Assembly (NCBI GenBank): GCA_964639335.1
Contig: CAZXCJ010000003.1
Location: 1 to 47,975, forward strand
Origin: JAIOTH01 sp964639335
Lineage (GTDB): Bacteria; Patescibacteriota; Patescibacteriia; UBA1558; S5-K13
Direction of reading: 5' to 3'
DNA length: 47,975 nt
Shown here: piece by piece, positions 15,685 to 23,217 of the stretch
How positions within the stretch are numbered: the first letter of the stretch is position 1
Layout: the number at the start of each line of letters is the position of its first letter
Made by a program: the position numbers and the translations under genes
The notes under the pieces: model-generated
What the model saw: only the letters and a program-made list of their open reading frames with translations
Told to the model about the DNA's origin: nothing
Databases searched by the model: none

Positions 15685-15771
15685 TTGGCAGTAACTTGTA
15701 ATTAGTAACTTGTAATTTGTAAATAATAAACACAATTACTAGTTACGAGTTACAGATTACGGATTACATTT

Positions 15772-17052
15772 ATGACAAGAAAAGTATTATTTACAATTTT
15801 AAAAATTTTAAGCCAGTTGGTTTTAAAACGCTATAAACCAAAAATTATTGCTATTACTGGCTCAGTAGGAAAAACTTCTTCCAAAGAGGCAATTTTTCAA
15901 ATTTTAAAAAATAAATTTAATGTTCGTAGAACAAGAGGTAATCAAAATAATGAAATAGGAGTCCCTTTGACCATTTTGAATATTAAAAATACTCCAGGTA
16001 AAAATATTTTTGGTTGGTTAAAAGTTTTTTTAAAAGCCCTTGGAATGATTATCATTAAAATTGAATATCCCGATAAGTTGGTTTTAGAGTTTGGAGCAGA
16101 CCACGCCGGAGATATTGATTATTTAGTTAATTTCATTCCAGTAAATATAGGAGTATTAACCAAAATTTCTAAAGCACATATTAAATATTTTAAGACCGAA
16201 AAGTCAATTTTTAATGAAAAAAAGAAAATTTTTAAAAATATTCCTTCTCAGGGTTATGCAATAATTAACAATGATGACAGAAGAATACGAACCTTAAAAG
16301 ACCAATTAAATTGCCGGGTTTTAACTTATGGCATTGAAAATAATTCGGACATTTATGCTACGGCCCTGCAAATTGTAGAAAAAAATGGAGTGATTGGAAT
16401 GAATTTCAAAGTAATTTATCAAGGCAACACCGTGCCGGTATTTTTGCCAGAATCTTTGGGCTTGCCGCAGGTTTATGCATTTTTATCAGGAGTAGCCGTA
16501 GCCGTTATTAGTGGTGTTAATTTAGTAGAAATATCAGATTATGCTCAAGGATATATTCCTCCTCGGGGTCGAACTAAGCTTTTAGACGGCATCAACGGTT
16601 CTTATATTATTGATGATACTTATAACTCTAGCCCAGAACCAGTCAAAATTTCCATTGATTTATTAAATAATATGAGAGGTATTATTTTAGGTCGGAGAAT
16701 AGCTGTTTTGGGCGATATGTTGGAATTGGGCAGAGAATCAATACCTTTACATAAAGAAATTGGTAAATATGTGGCCAAAAGAAATATTGATAAATTATTG
16801 ACCATTGGTTCTAAGTCTAGAAATACTCACAGAGAAGCCGAAAAATATAATTTTAATTCAGATAATAATATTTATTTTAAAGAACAAAAGGAATTGATTG
16901 CTTATTTAAAATCTATTTTAAGAGAAGGGGATTTAGTTTTAATTAAGGGCTCTCAGGAAGCTAGAATGGAGAGGATTGTAAAAGCCATTATGAGAAATTC
17001 AGATAATGCCAAAGATTTATTAGTTAGACAGACAGAGGAGTGGTTGAATTAA
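15772..17052 (+). CDS. murF: UDP-MurNAc-tripeptide:D-Ala-D-Ala ligase (MurF)
   Basis: 426 residues, ATP-dependent Mur ligase. P-loop GSVGKTS at 30-36, then TRGNQNNEIGVPLTIL, a typical MurF substrate segment. The central domain contains EFGADHAGDIDYL and LTKISKAHIKYF. The C-terminal domain contains DDTYNSSPEPVKISIDLL, matching the MurF D-x-YN-A/S-NP motif. The gene adds the terminal dipeptide to the cell-wall precursor. An N-terminal hydrophobic stretch before the P-loop replaces most of the usual UDP-binding domain 1. Confidence 0.92.
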   Translation: MTRKVLFTILKILSQLVLKRYKPKIIAITGSVGKTSSKEAIFQILKNKFNVRRTRGNQNNEIGVPLTILNIKNTPGKNIFGWLKVFLKALGMIIIKIEYPDKLVLEFGADHAGDIDYLVNFIPVNIGVLTKISKAHIKYFKTEKSIFNEKKKIFKNIPSQGYAIINNDDRRIRTLKDQLNCRVLTYGIENNSDIYATALQIVEKNGVIGMNFKVIYQGNTVPVFLPESLGLPQVYAFLSGVAVAVISGVNLVEISDYAQGYIPPRGRTKLLDGINGSYIIDDTYNSSPEPVKISIDLLNNMRGIILGRRIAVLGDMLELGRESIPLHKEIGKYVAKRNIDKLLTIGSKSRNTHREAEKYNFNSDNNIYFKEQKELIAYLKSILREGDLVLIKGSQEARMERIVKAIMRNSDNAKDLLVRQTEEWLN

Positions 17053-17078
17053 AATTGTGTTTATTGGCTGATATTAAT

Positions 17079-17106
17079 TTGCATATTTTAAAATTTACTA
17101 TATACT
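17079..17106 (+). promoter_or_regulatory. probable promoter of the DsbA-like lipoprotein gene
   Basis: TTGCAT (17079-17084), a 16-bp spacer and TATACT (17101-17106), 30 bp before the ATG at 17137. Confidence 0.55.
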
Positions 17107-17136
17107 AAAAAGAGCTTATAAATAATTGAAATTTTT

Positions 17137-18198
17137 ATGAAAAAAGTTTTATTATTGCTCTTTCTTTTGATTTCTTTATCATTATTGACAACTGCTTGTG
17201 TTAAGAATGATAAGGCCGGAGAAGAATTGAGCATTGATCAGGATAAATTAACAGCATATTTAATTAATGATATTAGGTGTGTTGAGGATAACTGTAATGA
17301 TGATTTTGTTCAAAATTTGAAGATGAGTTTAAGGCAATTTTTTCCTATGATTGAATTTGAAGAGTATGATTATAATTCAAGTTTAGGAAAACAATTTTAT
17401 GAAAAATATAATTTAGAAGTTCTACCAGCTATTTTATTAACTTCTAAAATTGAAGCAGAGGCGAATTATAATAGAATTCAGAACTTTGTTGCTGAAAAGG
17501 AGGATTTATTAGATTTACAATTAGGAGCTACTTTTAATCCACTGACCGGTAATCATTCCATAGAGTTTTGTGATAATAATAAAGATGATGATGGAGATGG
17601 ATTAAGTGATTGTGAAGATGAAAAATGTAAGGCCAATTTGGTTTGCCGTGAAGAAATAGCCAATCAATTAGATTTATTTGTGATGAGCCAATGCCCTTAT
17701 GGCACTAAGGCCTTAGATGCCATGGAAGAGGTTTTAGAAAATTTTGGCGACAAAATTGATTTTAATATTTATTATATAGCCAATGAAAATCCTGATGGCA
17801 GTTTTCAATCTCTGCGTGGCCAGCCAGAAGTCGATGAAAATATTAGAGAATTATGTGCTATAGAAAACTATCCCGATAATTATGAATATATGGAATATAT
17901 TTTATGTAGAAATAAAGACATAAATGGAGATTGGCAAGAATGCGCAGAGGGTTTTTCTCAAATAAATTCTTGTTTTAATGGAAGCGAAGGCGAGGAATTA
18001 TTAAGTGATAATATAGGGCTTGCCAATGAATTAGGAATTGGCGCTTCTCCAACTTGGATTGTAAATAATCGTTATCAATTTGGTGGTATTGATGCTGAAA
18101 CAGTTAAACAAAATTTATGTTTGTATAACCCTGATCTAGGAGAAGCTTGTAAGCTCGAATTATCAAACAATTCTGAAGCAGCTGGTTCTTGTAATTAA
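17137..18198 (+). CDS. DsbA-like thioredoxin-fold lipoprotein
   Basis: 353 residues. The signal sequence ends in lipobox LTTAC (Cys21), so the protein is anchored outside the membrane. Residues 30-130 look like a thioredoxin-like domain without an active-site CxxC. NNKDDDGDGLSDCEDEKC (147-164) is a thrombospondin-type-3/Ca-binding-like Asp loop. The second thioredoxin-like domain starts LDLFVMSQCPYGTKA with CPYG (186-189) and has GIGASPTWIVNN as the cis-Pro loop. A disulfide oxidoreductase role in surface-protein folding is likely. It has many Cys, including one next to last. An intrinsic terminator follows. Confidence 0.85.
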   Translation: MKKVLLLLFLLISLSLLTTACVKNDKAGEELSIDQDKLTAYLINDIRCVEDNCNDDFVQNLKMSLRQFFPMIEFEEYDYNSSLGKQFYEKYNLEVLPAILLTSKIEAEANYNRIQNFVAEKEDLLDLQLGATFNPLTGNHSIEFCDNNKDDDGDGLSDCEDEKCKANLVCREEIANQLDLFVMSQCPYGTKALDAMEEVLENFGDKIDFNIYYIANENPDGSFQSLRGQPEVDENIRELCAIENYPDNYEYMEYILCRNKDINGDWQECAEGFSQINSCFNGSEGEELLSDNIGLANELGIGASPTWIVNNRYQFGGIDAETVKQNLCLYNPDLGEACKLELSNNSEAAGSCN

Positions 18199-18227
18199 TA
18201 TTTATTAGATAGTATTATAGTATTATA

Positions 18228-18254
18228 GAGGTGGCTTTTAGAGTCACCTCTTTT
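18228..18254 (+). terminator. intrinsic terminator
   Basis: GAGGTG and CACCTC form the stem, followed by TTTT, 30 bp after the lipoprotein stop. Confidence 0.75.
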
Positions 18255-18292
18255 GTGTTAAAATATTTATAGAATAATTAAATATTAAATTT

Positions 18293-18424
18293 ATGAATGT
18301 AGAGGAATTGGGACAAAAATATTATTGTAGTATTTGTGGTAATGAGGTTCAAGTAACCAAAGTGGGCGGGGGAGAATTAGTGTGCTGTGGCAAGCCCATG
18401 GAATTGGTAGTAAACGAAAAATAG
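18293..18424 (+). CDS. desulforedoxin-like [Fe(Cys)4] miniprotein
   Basis: 43 residues. YYCSICGNEVQVTKVGGGELVCCGKPM carries the CxxC...CC ligand set of desulforedoxin, the N-terminal domain of desulfoferrodoxin (superoxide reductase). The catalytic superoxide reductase domain is absent, so it would only carry electrons. It is preceded by a terminator and followed by a weaker one, hence a single-gene unit. The ligand spacing makes the assignment firm despite its size. Confidence 0.88.
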   Translation: MNVEELGQKYYCSICGNEVQVTKVGGGELVCCGKPMELVVNEK

Positions 18425-18448
18425 TTTTTTAAAGAAATAAAAATATAA

Positions 18449-18470
18449 AGCCGAGCTGGTCTTGGTTTTT
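18449..18470 (+). terminator. weak intrinsic terminator
   Basis: GCCGAG and CTTGG(T) form a short stem with one G-T pair around CTGGT, followed by TTTTT. Confidence 0.5.
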
Positions 18471-18485
18471 GTATCTAAAAAACTC

Positions 18486-18513
18486 TTGACATATTTTTAC
18501 TTATTGCTATACT
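18486..18513 (+). promoter_or_regulatory. promoter of the hrcA heat-shock operon
   Basis: TTGACA (18486-18491), a 16-bp spacer and TATACT (18508-18513), immediately followed by CIRCE, so HrcA bound there would block initiation. Confidence 0.85.
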
Positions 18514-18517
18514 GAAA

Positions 18518-18544
18518 TTAGCACTCAAATATCGAGAGTGCTAA
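18518..18544. promoter_or_regulatory. CIRCE operator
   Basis: TTAGCACTC, nine bases, GAGTGCTAA: a perfect match to the HrcA-binding consensus, overlapping the transcription start region. Confidence 0.98.
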
Positions 18545-18569
18545 GGAAGAATTTACAATTACCAATTTT

Positions 18570-18661
18570 CAATTTGAATTTAATAATTCATTAATTGCTA
18601 TATTGCTAAATTGTTAAACTGCAACAATTAAACAATATAACAATTTAACAATATAATTGAT
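18570..18661 (+). repeat. 92-bp direct repeat, left copy (flanks hrcA)
   Basis: Identical over 92 bp to 19456-19547, on the other side of hrcA. Internally it is a string of TTGCTAAATTGTTAAACTG / CAATTTAACAATATAA words that can fold back. Confidence 0.9.
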
Positions 18662-18681
18662 CATTGACTAATTGATTATTT

Positions 18682-18725
18682 ACCCTGTTAAATACTATCG
18701 CAATTAAGCGATAATTTAACAGGGT
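18682..18725. repeat. ACCC...GGGT hairpin repeat
   Basis: A 44-bp unit with stem ACCCTGTTAAAT/ATTTAACAGGGT and inner hairpin ATCGC...GCGAT. Nearly identical to the copy that splits the DUF559 gene at 21196. It lies in the 5'UTR of hrcA, in a 348-bp gene-free stretch that otherwise holds the promoter, CIRCE and the 92-bp repeat. Confidence 0.85.
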
Positions 18726-18772
18726 GAAATGAAAATTTTAAATTGATTATTGATAATTGAAAATTGACTCTT

Positions 18773-19444
18773 ATGACTCACGATAAAATATTAAAATACA
18801 TTATTGAAGAATACATTAATTCAGCGACTCCGGTTGGCTCAAGTCATTTAGTTAAAAAAAAGAAATTAGGTTGTTGCCCAGCCACAGTTAGAAATGCCAT
18901 GATGGATTTAGAAAAAGACGGCTTTCTTTTTCAGCCTCATATTTCTGCTGGCCGAATTCCTACTCCCCAGGCCTATAAATTTTATGTTGATTCTTTAGAT
19001 TTAAAACAGCAATTATCAAATTCACTTATTAAAAAATTGGATTCTTTACTGAAAAAATCTAAAATTAGAGATTTAGAACAAAAATCAAAAGTTTTAGGTA
19101 AAATAATAGCAGAAATTACTAATGGTGCGGTGCTTTTAGCTTTTTCGAAAGATAATTATTATATTACTGGCTTTTCTAATATTTTATCTCAACCAGAGTT
19201 TATAGAAATGAATCGTTTGCATAATTTGAGTTTGGCTTTAGACAATTTAGAAAATATTTTAGAAATGGTTTTTGATCAAATTAAAGATACTCAGATTTTT
19301 GTCGGGCCAGACAATATCTTTAGTCAGTATTTGTCAGCTATTACCTCTCCCTTTTCTAAGGGTGTGATTGGAATTTTGGGTCCAACTAGAATGGATTATA
19401 AAAAAAATTTAGGTTTAATCAATTATTTTAAGAAAACAACATAG
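18773..19444 (+). CDS. hrcA: heat-inducible transcription repressor HrcA, short form
   Basis: Represses chaperone genes through CIRCE. The N-terminal winged helix (about 1-75) has the hallmark ATPVGSSHLV...CPATVRNAMMDLEKDGFLFQPHISAGRIPT. The C-terminal part keeps GVIGILGPTRMDYKKNLGLINYF. At 224 residues it is about 110 shorter than most HrcA proteins, so the inserted dimerising domain is reduced. I take the ATG at 18773; the open frame extends upstream only to a TTG. CIRCE lies 229 bp upstream, implying autoregulation. Confidence 0.95.
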   Translation: MTHDKILKYIIEEYINSATPVGSSHLVKKKKLGCCPATVRNAMMDLEKDGFLFQPHISAGRIPTPQAYKFYVDSLDLKQQLSNSLIKKLDSLLKKSKIRDLEQKSKVLGKIIAEITNGAVLLAFSKDNYYITGFSNILSQPEFIEMNRLHNLSLALDNLENILEMVFDQIKDTQIFVGPDNIFSQYLSAITSPFSKGVIGILGPTRMDYKKNLGLINYFKKTT

Positions 19445-19455
19445 CTTTCAATTTA

Positions 19456-19547
19456 CAATTTGAATTTAATAATTCATTAATTGCTATATTGCTAAATTGT
19501 TAAACTGCAACAATTAAACAATATAACAATTTAACAATATAATTGAT
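19456..19547 (+). repeat. 92-bp direct repeat, right copy
   Basis: Exact copy of 18570-18661, offset 886 bp. Together they bracket hrcA and could recombine to delete it. Confidence 0.9.
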
Positions 19548-19567
19548 AATTGAAATATTGGTTATTT

Positions 19568-19677
19568 ACCCCTCACCTTTTAATTTGAAAATTTAATATC
19601 TTGACTTTACTATATAATCTTTTTAAAATAATTTTTTGATATTAGTTTGCAAAAAAGGTGATGGGGTTAAATGAAAA
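19568..19677. repeat. ACCCC...GGGGT repeat, variant stem
   Basis: Arms ACCCCTCACCTTTT and AAAAGGTGATGGGGT have the same outer bases and flanks (TTATTT before, TAAATGAAAAT after) as the hairpin at 18682, but a different inner stem. It is followed at 19689-19730 by a GC-rich CCTGCCTGC...GCAGG palindrome. Confidence 0.65.
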
Positions 19678-19688
19678 TCTAAAATTGG

Positions 19689-19730
19689 CCTGCCTGCACG
19701 GAGCAGAAACTCCGTTTCGGCGTAGGCAGG
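19689..19730. repeat. GC-rich palindrome (CCTGCCTGC/GGCAGG)
   Basis: CCTGCCTGC...GTAGGCAGG encloses GGAGCAGAAACTCC-like inner pairing. Related to the elements at 11562, 24120, 30042 and 47872. Confidence 0.7.
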
Positions 19731-19760
19731 TAATTGATCATTTATAAAAACAATATAAAC

Positions 19761-20228
19761 ATGGATAAGAAAAAGATAAAAAAGAACAAGAAAGTTGATA
19801 AAGCCGAGGAATATCTTTATGGCTGGCAAAGAACTCAGGCAGATTTTGAAAATTATAAAAAGCAAACAGAAAAAAGAATTAAAGATGTAATTGAGTTTGC
19901 CAATGCGGAATTATTATTAGATTTATTGCCCCTATATAGTCATTTTAAATCCGCTTTACGGCATATTCCCAAGGAACAAAAAGAAGAGAGCTGGTGCCAG
20001 GGCTTAGAACATATTAAAAAATTATGGCAGGATTTATTTGCCAAGTTTGATATTCAGGAAATAAAAACCATTAGTCAGGAATTTGACCACAATTTGCACG
20101 AAGCTATTCAATTTACAGAAAATCCTAATAAAAAGGACCATGAAATTATTAAAGAAATTCAGCCCGGTTATAAATTAAATGATAAAGTCATTCAACCCGC
20201 GAAAGTAATTGTTAACAAGCATAAATAA
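19761..20228 (+). CDS. grpE: nucleotide exchange factor GrpE
   Basis: 155 residues: a basic N-terminus, a long helix (about 12-60, YLYGWQRTQADFENYKKQTEKRI is the GrpE pattern), then the C-terminal beta domain (EFDHNLHEAI...VIQPAKVIVN). It releases ADP from DnaK. I start at the ATG at 19761, because the open frame upstream offers only TTG. It lies in the HrcA-controlled cluster. Confidence 0.95.
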   Translation: MDKKKIKKNKKVDKAEEYLYGWQRTQADFENYKKQTEKRIKDVIEFANAELLLDLLPLYSHFKSALRHIPKEQKEESWCQGLEHIKKLWQDLFAKFDIQEIKTISQEFDHNLHEAIQFTENPNKKDHEIIKEIQPGYKLNDKVIQPAKVIVNKHK

Positions 20229-20234
20229 CCCTAC

Positions 20235-20345
20235 TTAAATTCGCCCCCTGATCTCTCGACCCCGAGCTCGAGACCGAGGGGCTAGGGGGAGATGTCCGAC
20301 TTGTCTGCCGTAGCTTTAGCGAAGGCAGAAGGACAGAGGGGGTTT
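20235..20345. repeat. GC-rich palindromic element, TGTCCGAAGGACA family
   Basis: Nested arms CCCCCTGATCTC...GAGGGGGTT with inner CTCGACCCCGAGCTCGAG and GTCTGCCGTAGC...GAAGGCAGA hairpins. The recurring word AGATGTCC...GGACAGAG is also found at 21310-21345, 28613-28658 and 35330-35380. Confidence 0.65.
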
Positions 20346-20370
20346 ACCTTAAATAAATAACTAAAATCAT

Positions 20371-20781
20371 ATGCATTTAATTAAATGGAGTCCAATGTTT
20401 GATGAAGAAGATGAGTTTTTTAATTTTCCAATGGTCAGGCCAAGCAATGTTCCTTCATTAGACATTTATCAAGACAAAGACAATGTTTATGCTAGAGTTG
20501 CATTGCCAGGAGTTGATCCAGGAAAGATTAATGTTTCTATTGAAAATAGTATTTTGACTTTAGAATCTTCTACTGAAAAAAAGTCAGAAATTGACGAAAA
20601 AAATTATTATAGAAAAGAAATCAGATATGGTTCATTTCGGAGAAATGTTCAATTGCCAACTCAGGTAGATGGCGATAAAGCCAATGCTGAATATGAAGAT
20701 GGAATTTTAAATATTACTATTCCTAAAAAAGAAGAAGTAAAAACCAAGAAGATAGAAGTAAAAATTCACCATGTTAAATAG
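20371..20781 (+). CDS. Hsp20/alpha-crystallin small heat shock protein
   Basis: 136 residues. The alpha-crystallin domain (about 30-125) contains DIYQDKDNVYARVALPGV, YGSFRRNVQLPTQVD and AEYEDGILNITIPKKE. It is an ATP-independent holdase. The last codons (HHVK-stop) lie on the ACCATG...CATGGT hairpin repeat beginning at 20768, so the natural C-terminus was replaced or trimmed by the repeat. Its place between grpE and dnaK fits the heat-shock locus. Confidence 0.95.
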   Translation: MHLIKWSPMFDEEDEFFNFPMVRPSNVPSLDIYQDKDNVYARVALPGVDPGKINVSIENSILTLESSTEKKSEIDEKNYYRKEIRYGSFRRNVQLPTQVDGDKANAEYEDGILNITIPKKEEVKTKKIEVKIHHVK

Positions 20782-20808
20782 TATCACGAAGTGATAATTT
20801 AACATGGT
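20768..20808. repeat. ACCATG...CATGGT hairpin repeat
   Basis: A 41-bp member of the family in which both stem positions changed together (CCATGTTAAAT/ATTTAACATGG instead of CCCTG/CAGGG), with inner hairpin ATCAC...GTGAT. It contains the hsp20 stop codon. Confidence 0.85.
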
Positions 20809-20899
20809 AAAAAAGAAATAAACCACCTCACCCCCATCTCCTACAACAGGAGAGGGGAGGGAGAAATGTGAGATTAACAATTAAAAAGAAAAGCTATTT

Positions 20900-21205
20900 A
20901 TGTTAAATAGTAAGGCATTATTTAATGCTCGGTTATTACGAAAAAGAATGACCAAGTCCGAGAAGATGCTTTGGCAGGAATTAAGAAATAAGAAATTAGG
21001 TTTTAAATTCCATCGCCAAATGCCATTTGTTTTTGAAAATTATCATTTTATAGCTGACTTTTATTGCTCAAAAAGAAAGTTAATTATTGAGCTTGATGGT
21101 GAAATTCATAATGATTTAGAGATAAAAGAATATGATAAATTCCGAACAGAAGCTTTCGAGATAGCTGGTTATCAAGTAATAAGATTTAAAAATTCACCCT
21201 GTTAA
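20900..21205 (+). CDS. DUF559 endonuclease-like protein, 3' end split by a repeat
   Basis: 101 residues of the DUF559/Vsr-like (PD-(D/E)XK-type) family: LRKRMTKSEKMLWQELRNKKLGFKFHRQ, FIADFYCSKRKLIIELDGEIH with the active-site-like E-L-D-G, and YQVIRFKNS. The stop at 21203 lies inside a 44-bp hairpin repeat. Removing 46 bp (21194-21239) restores the frame to read RFKN-KEILSNLEEILIKIKQ..., ending at 21317. This matches RFLNNEILGNI in the intact paralogue at 35784. The gene was therefore interrupted by the repeat. Only the C-terminal helix is lost, so activity may remain. Confidence 0.85.
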   Translation: MLNSKALFNARLLRKRMTKSEKMLWQELRNKKLGFKFHRQMPFVFENYHFIADFYCSKRKLIIELDGEIHNDLEIKEYDKFRTEAFEIAGYQVIRFKNSPC

Positions 21206-21239
21206 ATAGTATCGCAATTAAGCGATAATTTAACAGGGT
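21196..21239. repeat. ACCC...GGGT hairpin repeat inserted in the DUF559 gene
   Basis: A 44-bp unit nearly identical to 18682-18725. It sits between codon RFKN and the displaced C-terminal codons of DUF559, direct evidence that the repeat moves. Confidence 0.9.
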
Positions 21240-21354
21240 AAAGAAATATTAAGCAATTTAGAAGAAATTTTAATAAAAATTAAACAAGTCCTGTCTAACG
21301 GTCTTTCTCCTGACTAGGAGAGAGATGTCCGAAGGACAGAGAGAGGTTAACCCT

Positions 21355-21717
21355 ATGTCCGACAACATGTTATTGCCAAAAAAATTGATTCAAAAATGTC
21401 CGATTTGTGGGCAAGAATACAATCATAATAAGATAAAGATTTTAGAAACTGAAGATTTATATATTTTGTCTTATTTAAAATGTAATAACTGTAATTCTGG
21501 TTTAGTTTTGAAAATATTAATGCTCCCGCATGGAATGGTCGGCCAAGCAGTTGTTACGGAATTGGATGATGAGGAAATCAAAGGTATTAAAAAAAATAAT
21601 CAGCCCATAGGTAGTGAAGATGTATTATTTATTTACGATTTTTTTAAAAAAGGAGATGCTCTGCCCTCAGGAGTTTTGACACAGGAAGGGGATTTAATAA
21701 AAAGCTTGAAGAATTAA
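21355..21717 (+). CDS. zinc-ribbon protein of unknown function
   Basis: 120 residues from the ATG at 21355. A further in-frame ATG at 21325 lies in a TGTCCGAAGGACA repeat and is unlikely to be used. CPICGQE (about 15-21) and CNNCNSG (about 44-50) form a four-Cys zinc ribbon. The C-terminal half ends GSEDVLFIYDFFKKGDALPS..., a segment duplicated as a fragment at 23085. No known family recognised. Confidence 0.75.
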   Translation: MSDNMLLPKKLIQKCPICGQEYNHNKIKILETEDLYILSYLKCNNCNSGLVLKILMLPHGMVGQAVVTELDDEEIKGIKKNNQPIGSEDVLFIYDFFKKGDALPSGVLTQEGDLIKSLKN

Positions 21718-21727
21718 ATAAAGTATT

Positions 21728-21955
21728 ATGTTTGATAGAAAGTCAATGGTAATTTTCGAAAATTTTAAAATTCGTCGCCATTTTGATGAAAAACAGGGGA
21801 AATGGTATTTTTCAGTAATTGATATTATAGCAGTTTTAACTGAGCAGACGGATTATAAAAAAGCAAAAACATACTGGACAACACTTAAAAATCGTTTTAA
21901 AAAAGAGGGAAGTGAAGTGGTCACAAATTGTGACCAGTTGAAAATGTTGGTATAG
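21728..21955 (+). pseudogene. Bro-N antirepressor-like fragment
   Basis: 75 residues. IFENFKIRRHFDEKQGKWYFSVIDIIAVLTEQTDYKKAKTYWTTLKNRFKKEGSE is the start of a Bro-N/phage antirepressor-like domain, and VVTNCDQLKML is where these proteins normally continue. The frame stops at LV. The next ORF is in another frame and unrelated, so this looks like a truncated gene. Confidence 0.65.
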
Positions 21956-21984
21956 ATATTAAAGAAAATCAAAAAAAATGGGGA

Positions 21985-22236
21985 ATGACAATTAGTCCAG
22001 AAGTTAATCAAGTTAAATATACGCCATTAATTATAGCTGATACTGAAAAAGAGGACTTCGCACTCGTTTTAGGAAGTTTTATTAAACCTTTCATAAAAGA
22101 TTTAATGGTGGATATAGTGGATATAATAGAAAGAGCAGATGGCAATAAAGATGAAATCACTTTTTATTTCTCTGGAAGTCCAAAGTTTAATGAAGATGGA
22201 ACTGTATATTTTAATGAAAATAATTTAAATAATTGA
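21985..22236 (+). CDS. hypothetical protein, possible gene remnant
   Basis: 83 residues, no family recognised. The open frame continues upstream without a start codon (PVENVGIDIKENQKKWG before the Met), overlapping the end of the Bro-N fragment. It may therefore be the 3' part of a broken gene. The sequence is balanced and protein-like (FALVLGSFIKPFIKDLMVDIVDIIERADG). It ends 9 bp before dinD. Confidence 0.4.
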   Translation: MTISPEVNQVKYTPLIIADTEKEDFALVLGSFIKPFIKDLMVDIVDIIERADGNKDEITFYFSGSPKFNEDGTVYFNENNLNN

Positions 22237-22245
22237 AATAAAAAT

Positions 22246-23088
22246 ATGGAAAAAAAACTTGTTCAATCATTAACAAATAATTTTGAATCTTTTGTGCATA
22301 AAACAGAAGATGGGGTTGAATTTTGGTTAGCCAGAGATTTACAACATTTATTGGGTTATTCAAAATGGGATAATTTTCAAAATGTAATTTCTAAAGCGAA
22401 AACGGCTTGTGAATTGTCAGGTCAAGATATTTTGAACCATTTTCCCGATGTCAAGAAGATGGTCAATATCGGTTCTGGTGCTCAAAAAGAGATAGACGAT
22501 ATTTTATTAACAAGGTATGCTTGTTATCTTATTGCTCAGAATGGAGATAGTGTAAAAGAAGAGATTGCTTTTGCACAGACTTACTTCGCTGTTCAGACTA
22601 GGAAAGCAGAAATAATAGAACAGAGATTATTAGAGGTAGAAAGAGTGCAGGCTAGAAATAAATTAGTTGAAACAGAAAAAGAACTTTCTCAGGTAATTTT
22701 TGAACAAACTGGTGGAAATCAAAATTTTGCACTCATCAGAAGTAAAGGTGATAAAGGATTGTTTAATAGAACCACTCAACAGATGAAAGATAAATGGAAA
22801 ATAAAAAATAAATCATTAGCAGATTTTATGCCTACAATTTTATTAAAAGCCAAAGACTTTGCTACAGAAATTACAATTTTTAATTCTAAAGAAAAGAAAA
22901 TGAATACGGAAAGAGAAATATCTAACGAACATATCACAAACAATAGATCAGTAAGAAAAACTTTAATTTCTCGTGGCATTACCCCAGAAAATTTATCACC
23001 AGAAGAAGATGTGAAAAAATTGGAGAGAAAACTTAAATCTGAGAAAAAGGATAGTTTGAATAATAAAAAAGTTAAAAAAATTAAATGA
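22246..23088 (+). CDS. dinD: DNA-damage-inducible protein D (DinD) family
   Basis: 280 residues. The Bro-N/DinD signature FWLARDLQHLLGYSKWDNFQNVISKAKTACELSG is followed by DDILLTRYACYLIAQNGD and EIAFAQTYFAVQTRKAE. The C-terminal helical part is complete and ends in a Lys-rich tail. DinD in E. coli is SOS-induced and inhibits RecA filaments; that role is only inferred here. Its stop overlaps the ATG of a fragment copied from the zinc-ribbon gene. Confidence 0.9.
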   Translation: MEKKLVQSLTNNFESFVHKTEDGVEFWLARDLQHLLGYSKWDNFQNVISKAKTACELSGQDILNHFPDVKKMVNIGSGAQKEIDDILLTRYACYLIAQNGDSVKEEIAFAQTYFAVQTRKAEIIEQRLLEVERVQARNKLVETEKELSQVIFEQTGGNQNFALIRSKGDKGLFNRTTQQMKDKWKIKNKSLADFMPTILLKAKDFATEITIFNSKEKKMNTEREISNEHITNNRSVRKTLISRGITPENLSPEEDVKKLERKLKSEKKDSLNNKKVKKIK

Positions 23089-23204
23089 TTAACGAATTAA
23101 TCAGCGGTGAAGAGGTTTTGTTTATTTATGATTTTTTTAAGAAAAGAGACCCGTCTCCCAAAGCCTTGGCGAAGGGGGAAGATTTAATGAAAGAAATTAA
23201 GTAA
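23085..23204 (+). pseudogene. duplicated C-terminal fragment of the zinc-ribbon gene
   Basis: 39 codons reading MINELISGEEVLFIYDFFKKRDPSP...GEDLMKEIK. This parallels GSEDVLFIYDFFKKGDALPS...GDLIKSLKN at the end of the 21355 gene. The middle carries a GC-rich repeat word (CCCAAAGCCTTGGCGAAGGG) read as SPKALAKG. It lies exactly between the two dinD genes, suggesting a tandem duplication of a zinc-ribbon/dinD unit. Confidence 0.65.
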
Positions 23205-23217
23205 TTAAAATGAAAAT

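Noticed and set aside
18764..18772. TTG starts for hrcA (18764), grpE (19734) and ftsL (13500)
   Set aside because: ATG codons at 18773, 19761 and 13530 fit the family starts better, and no ribosome-binding site supports the TTGs.
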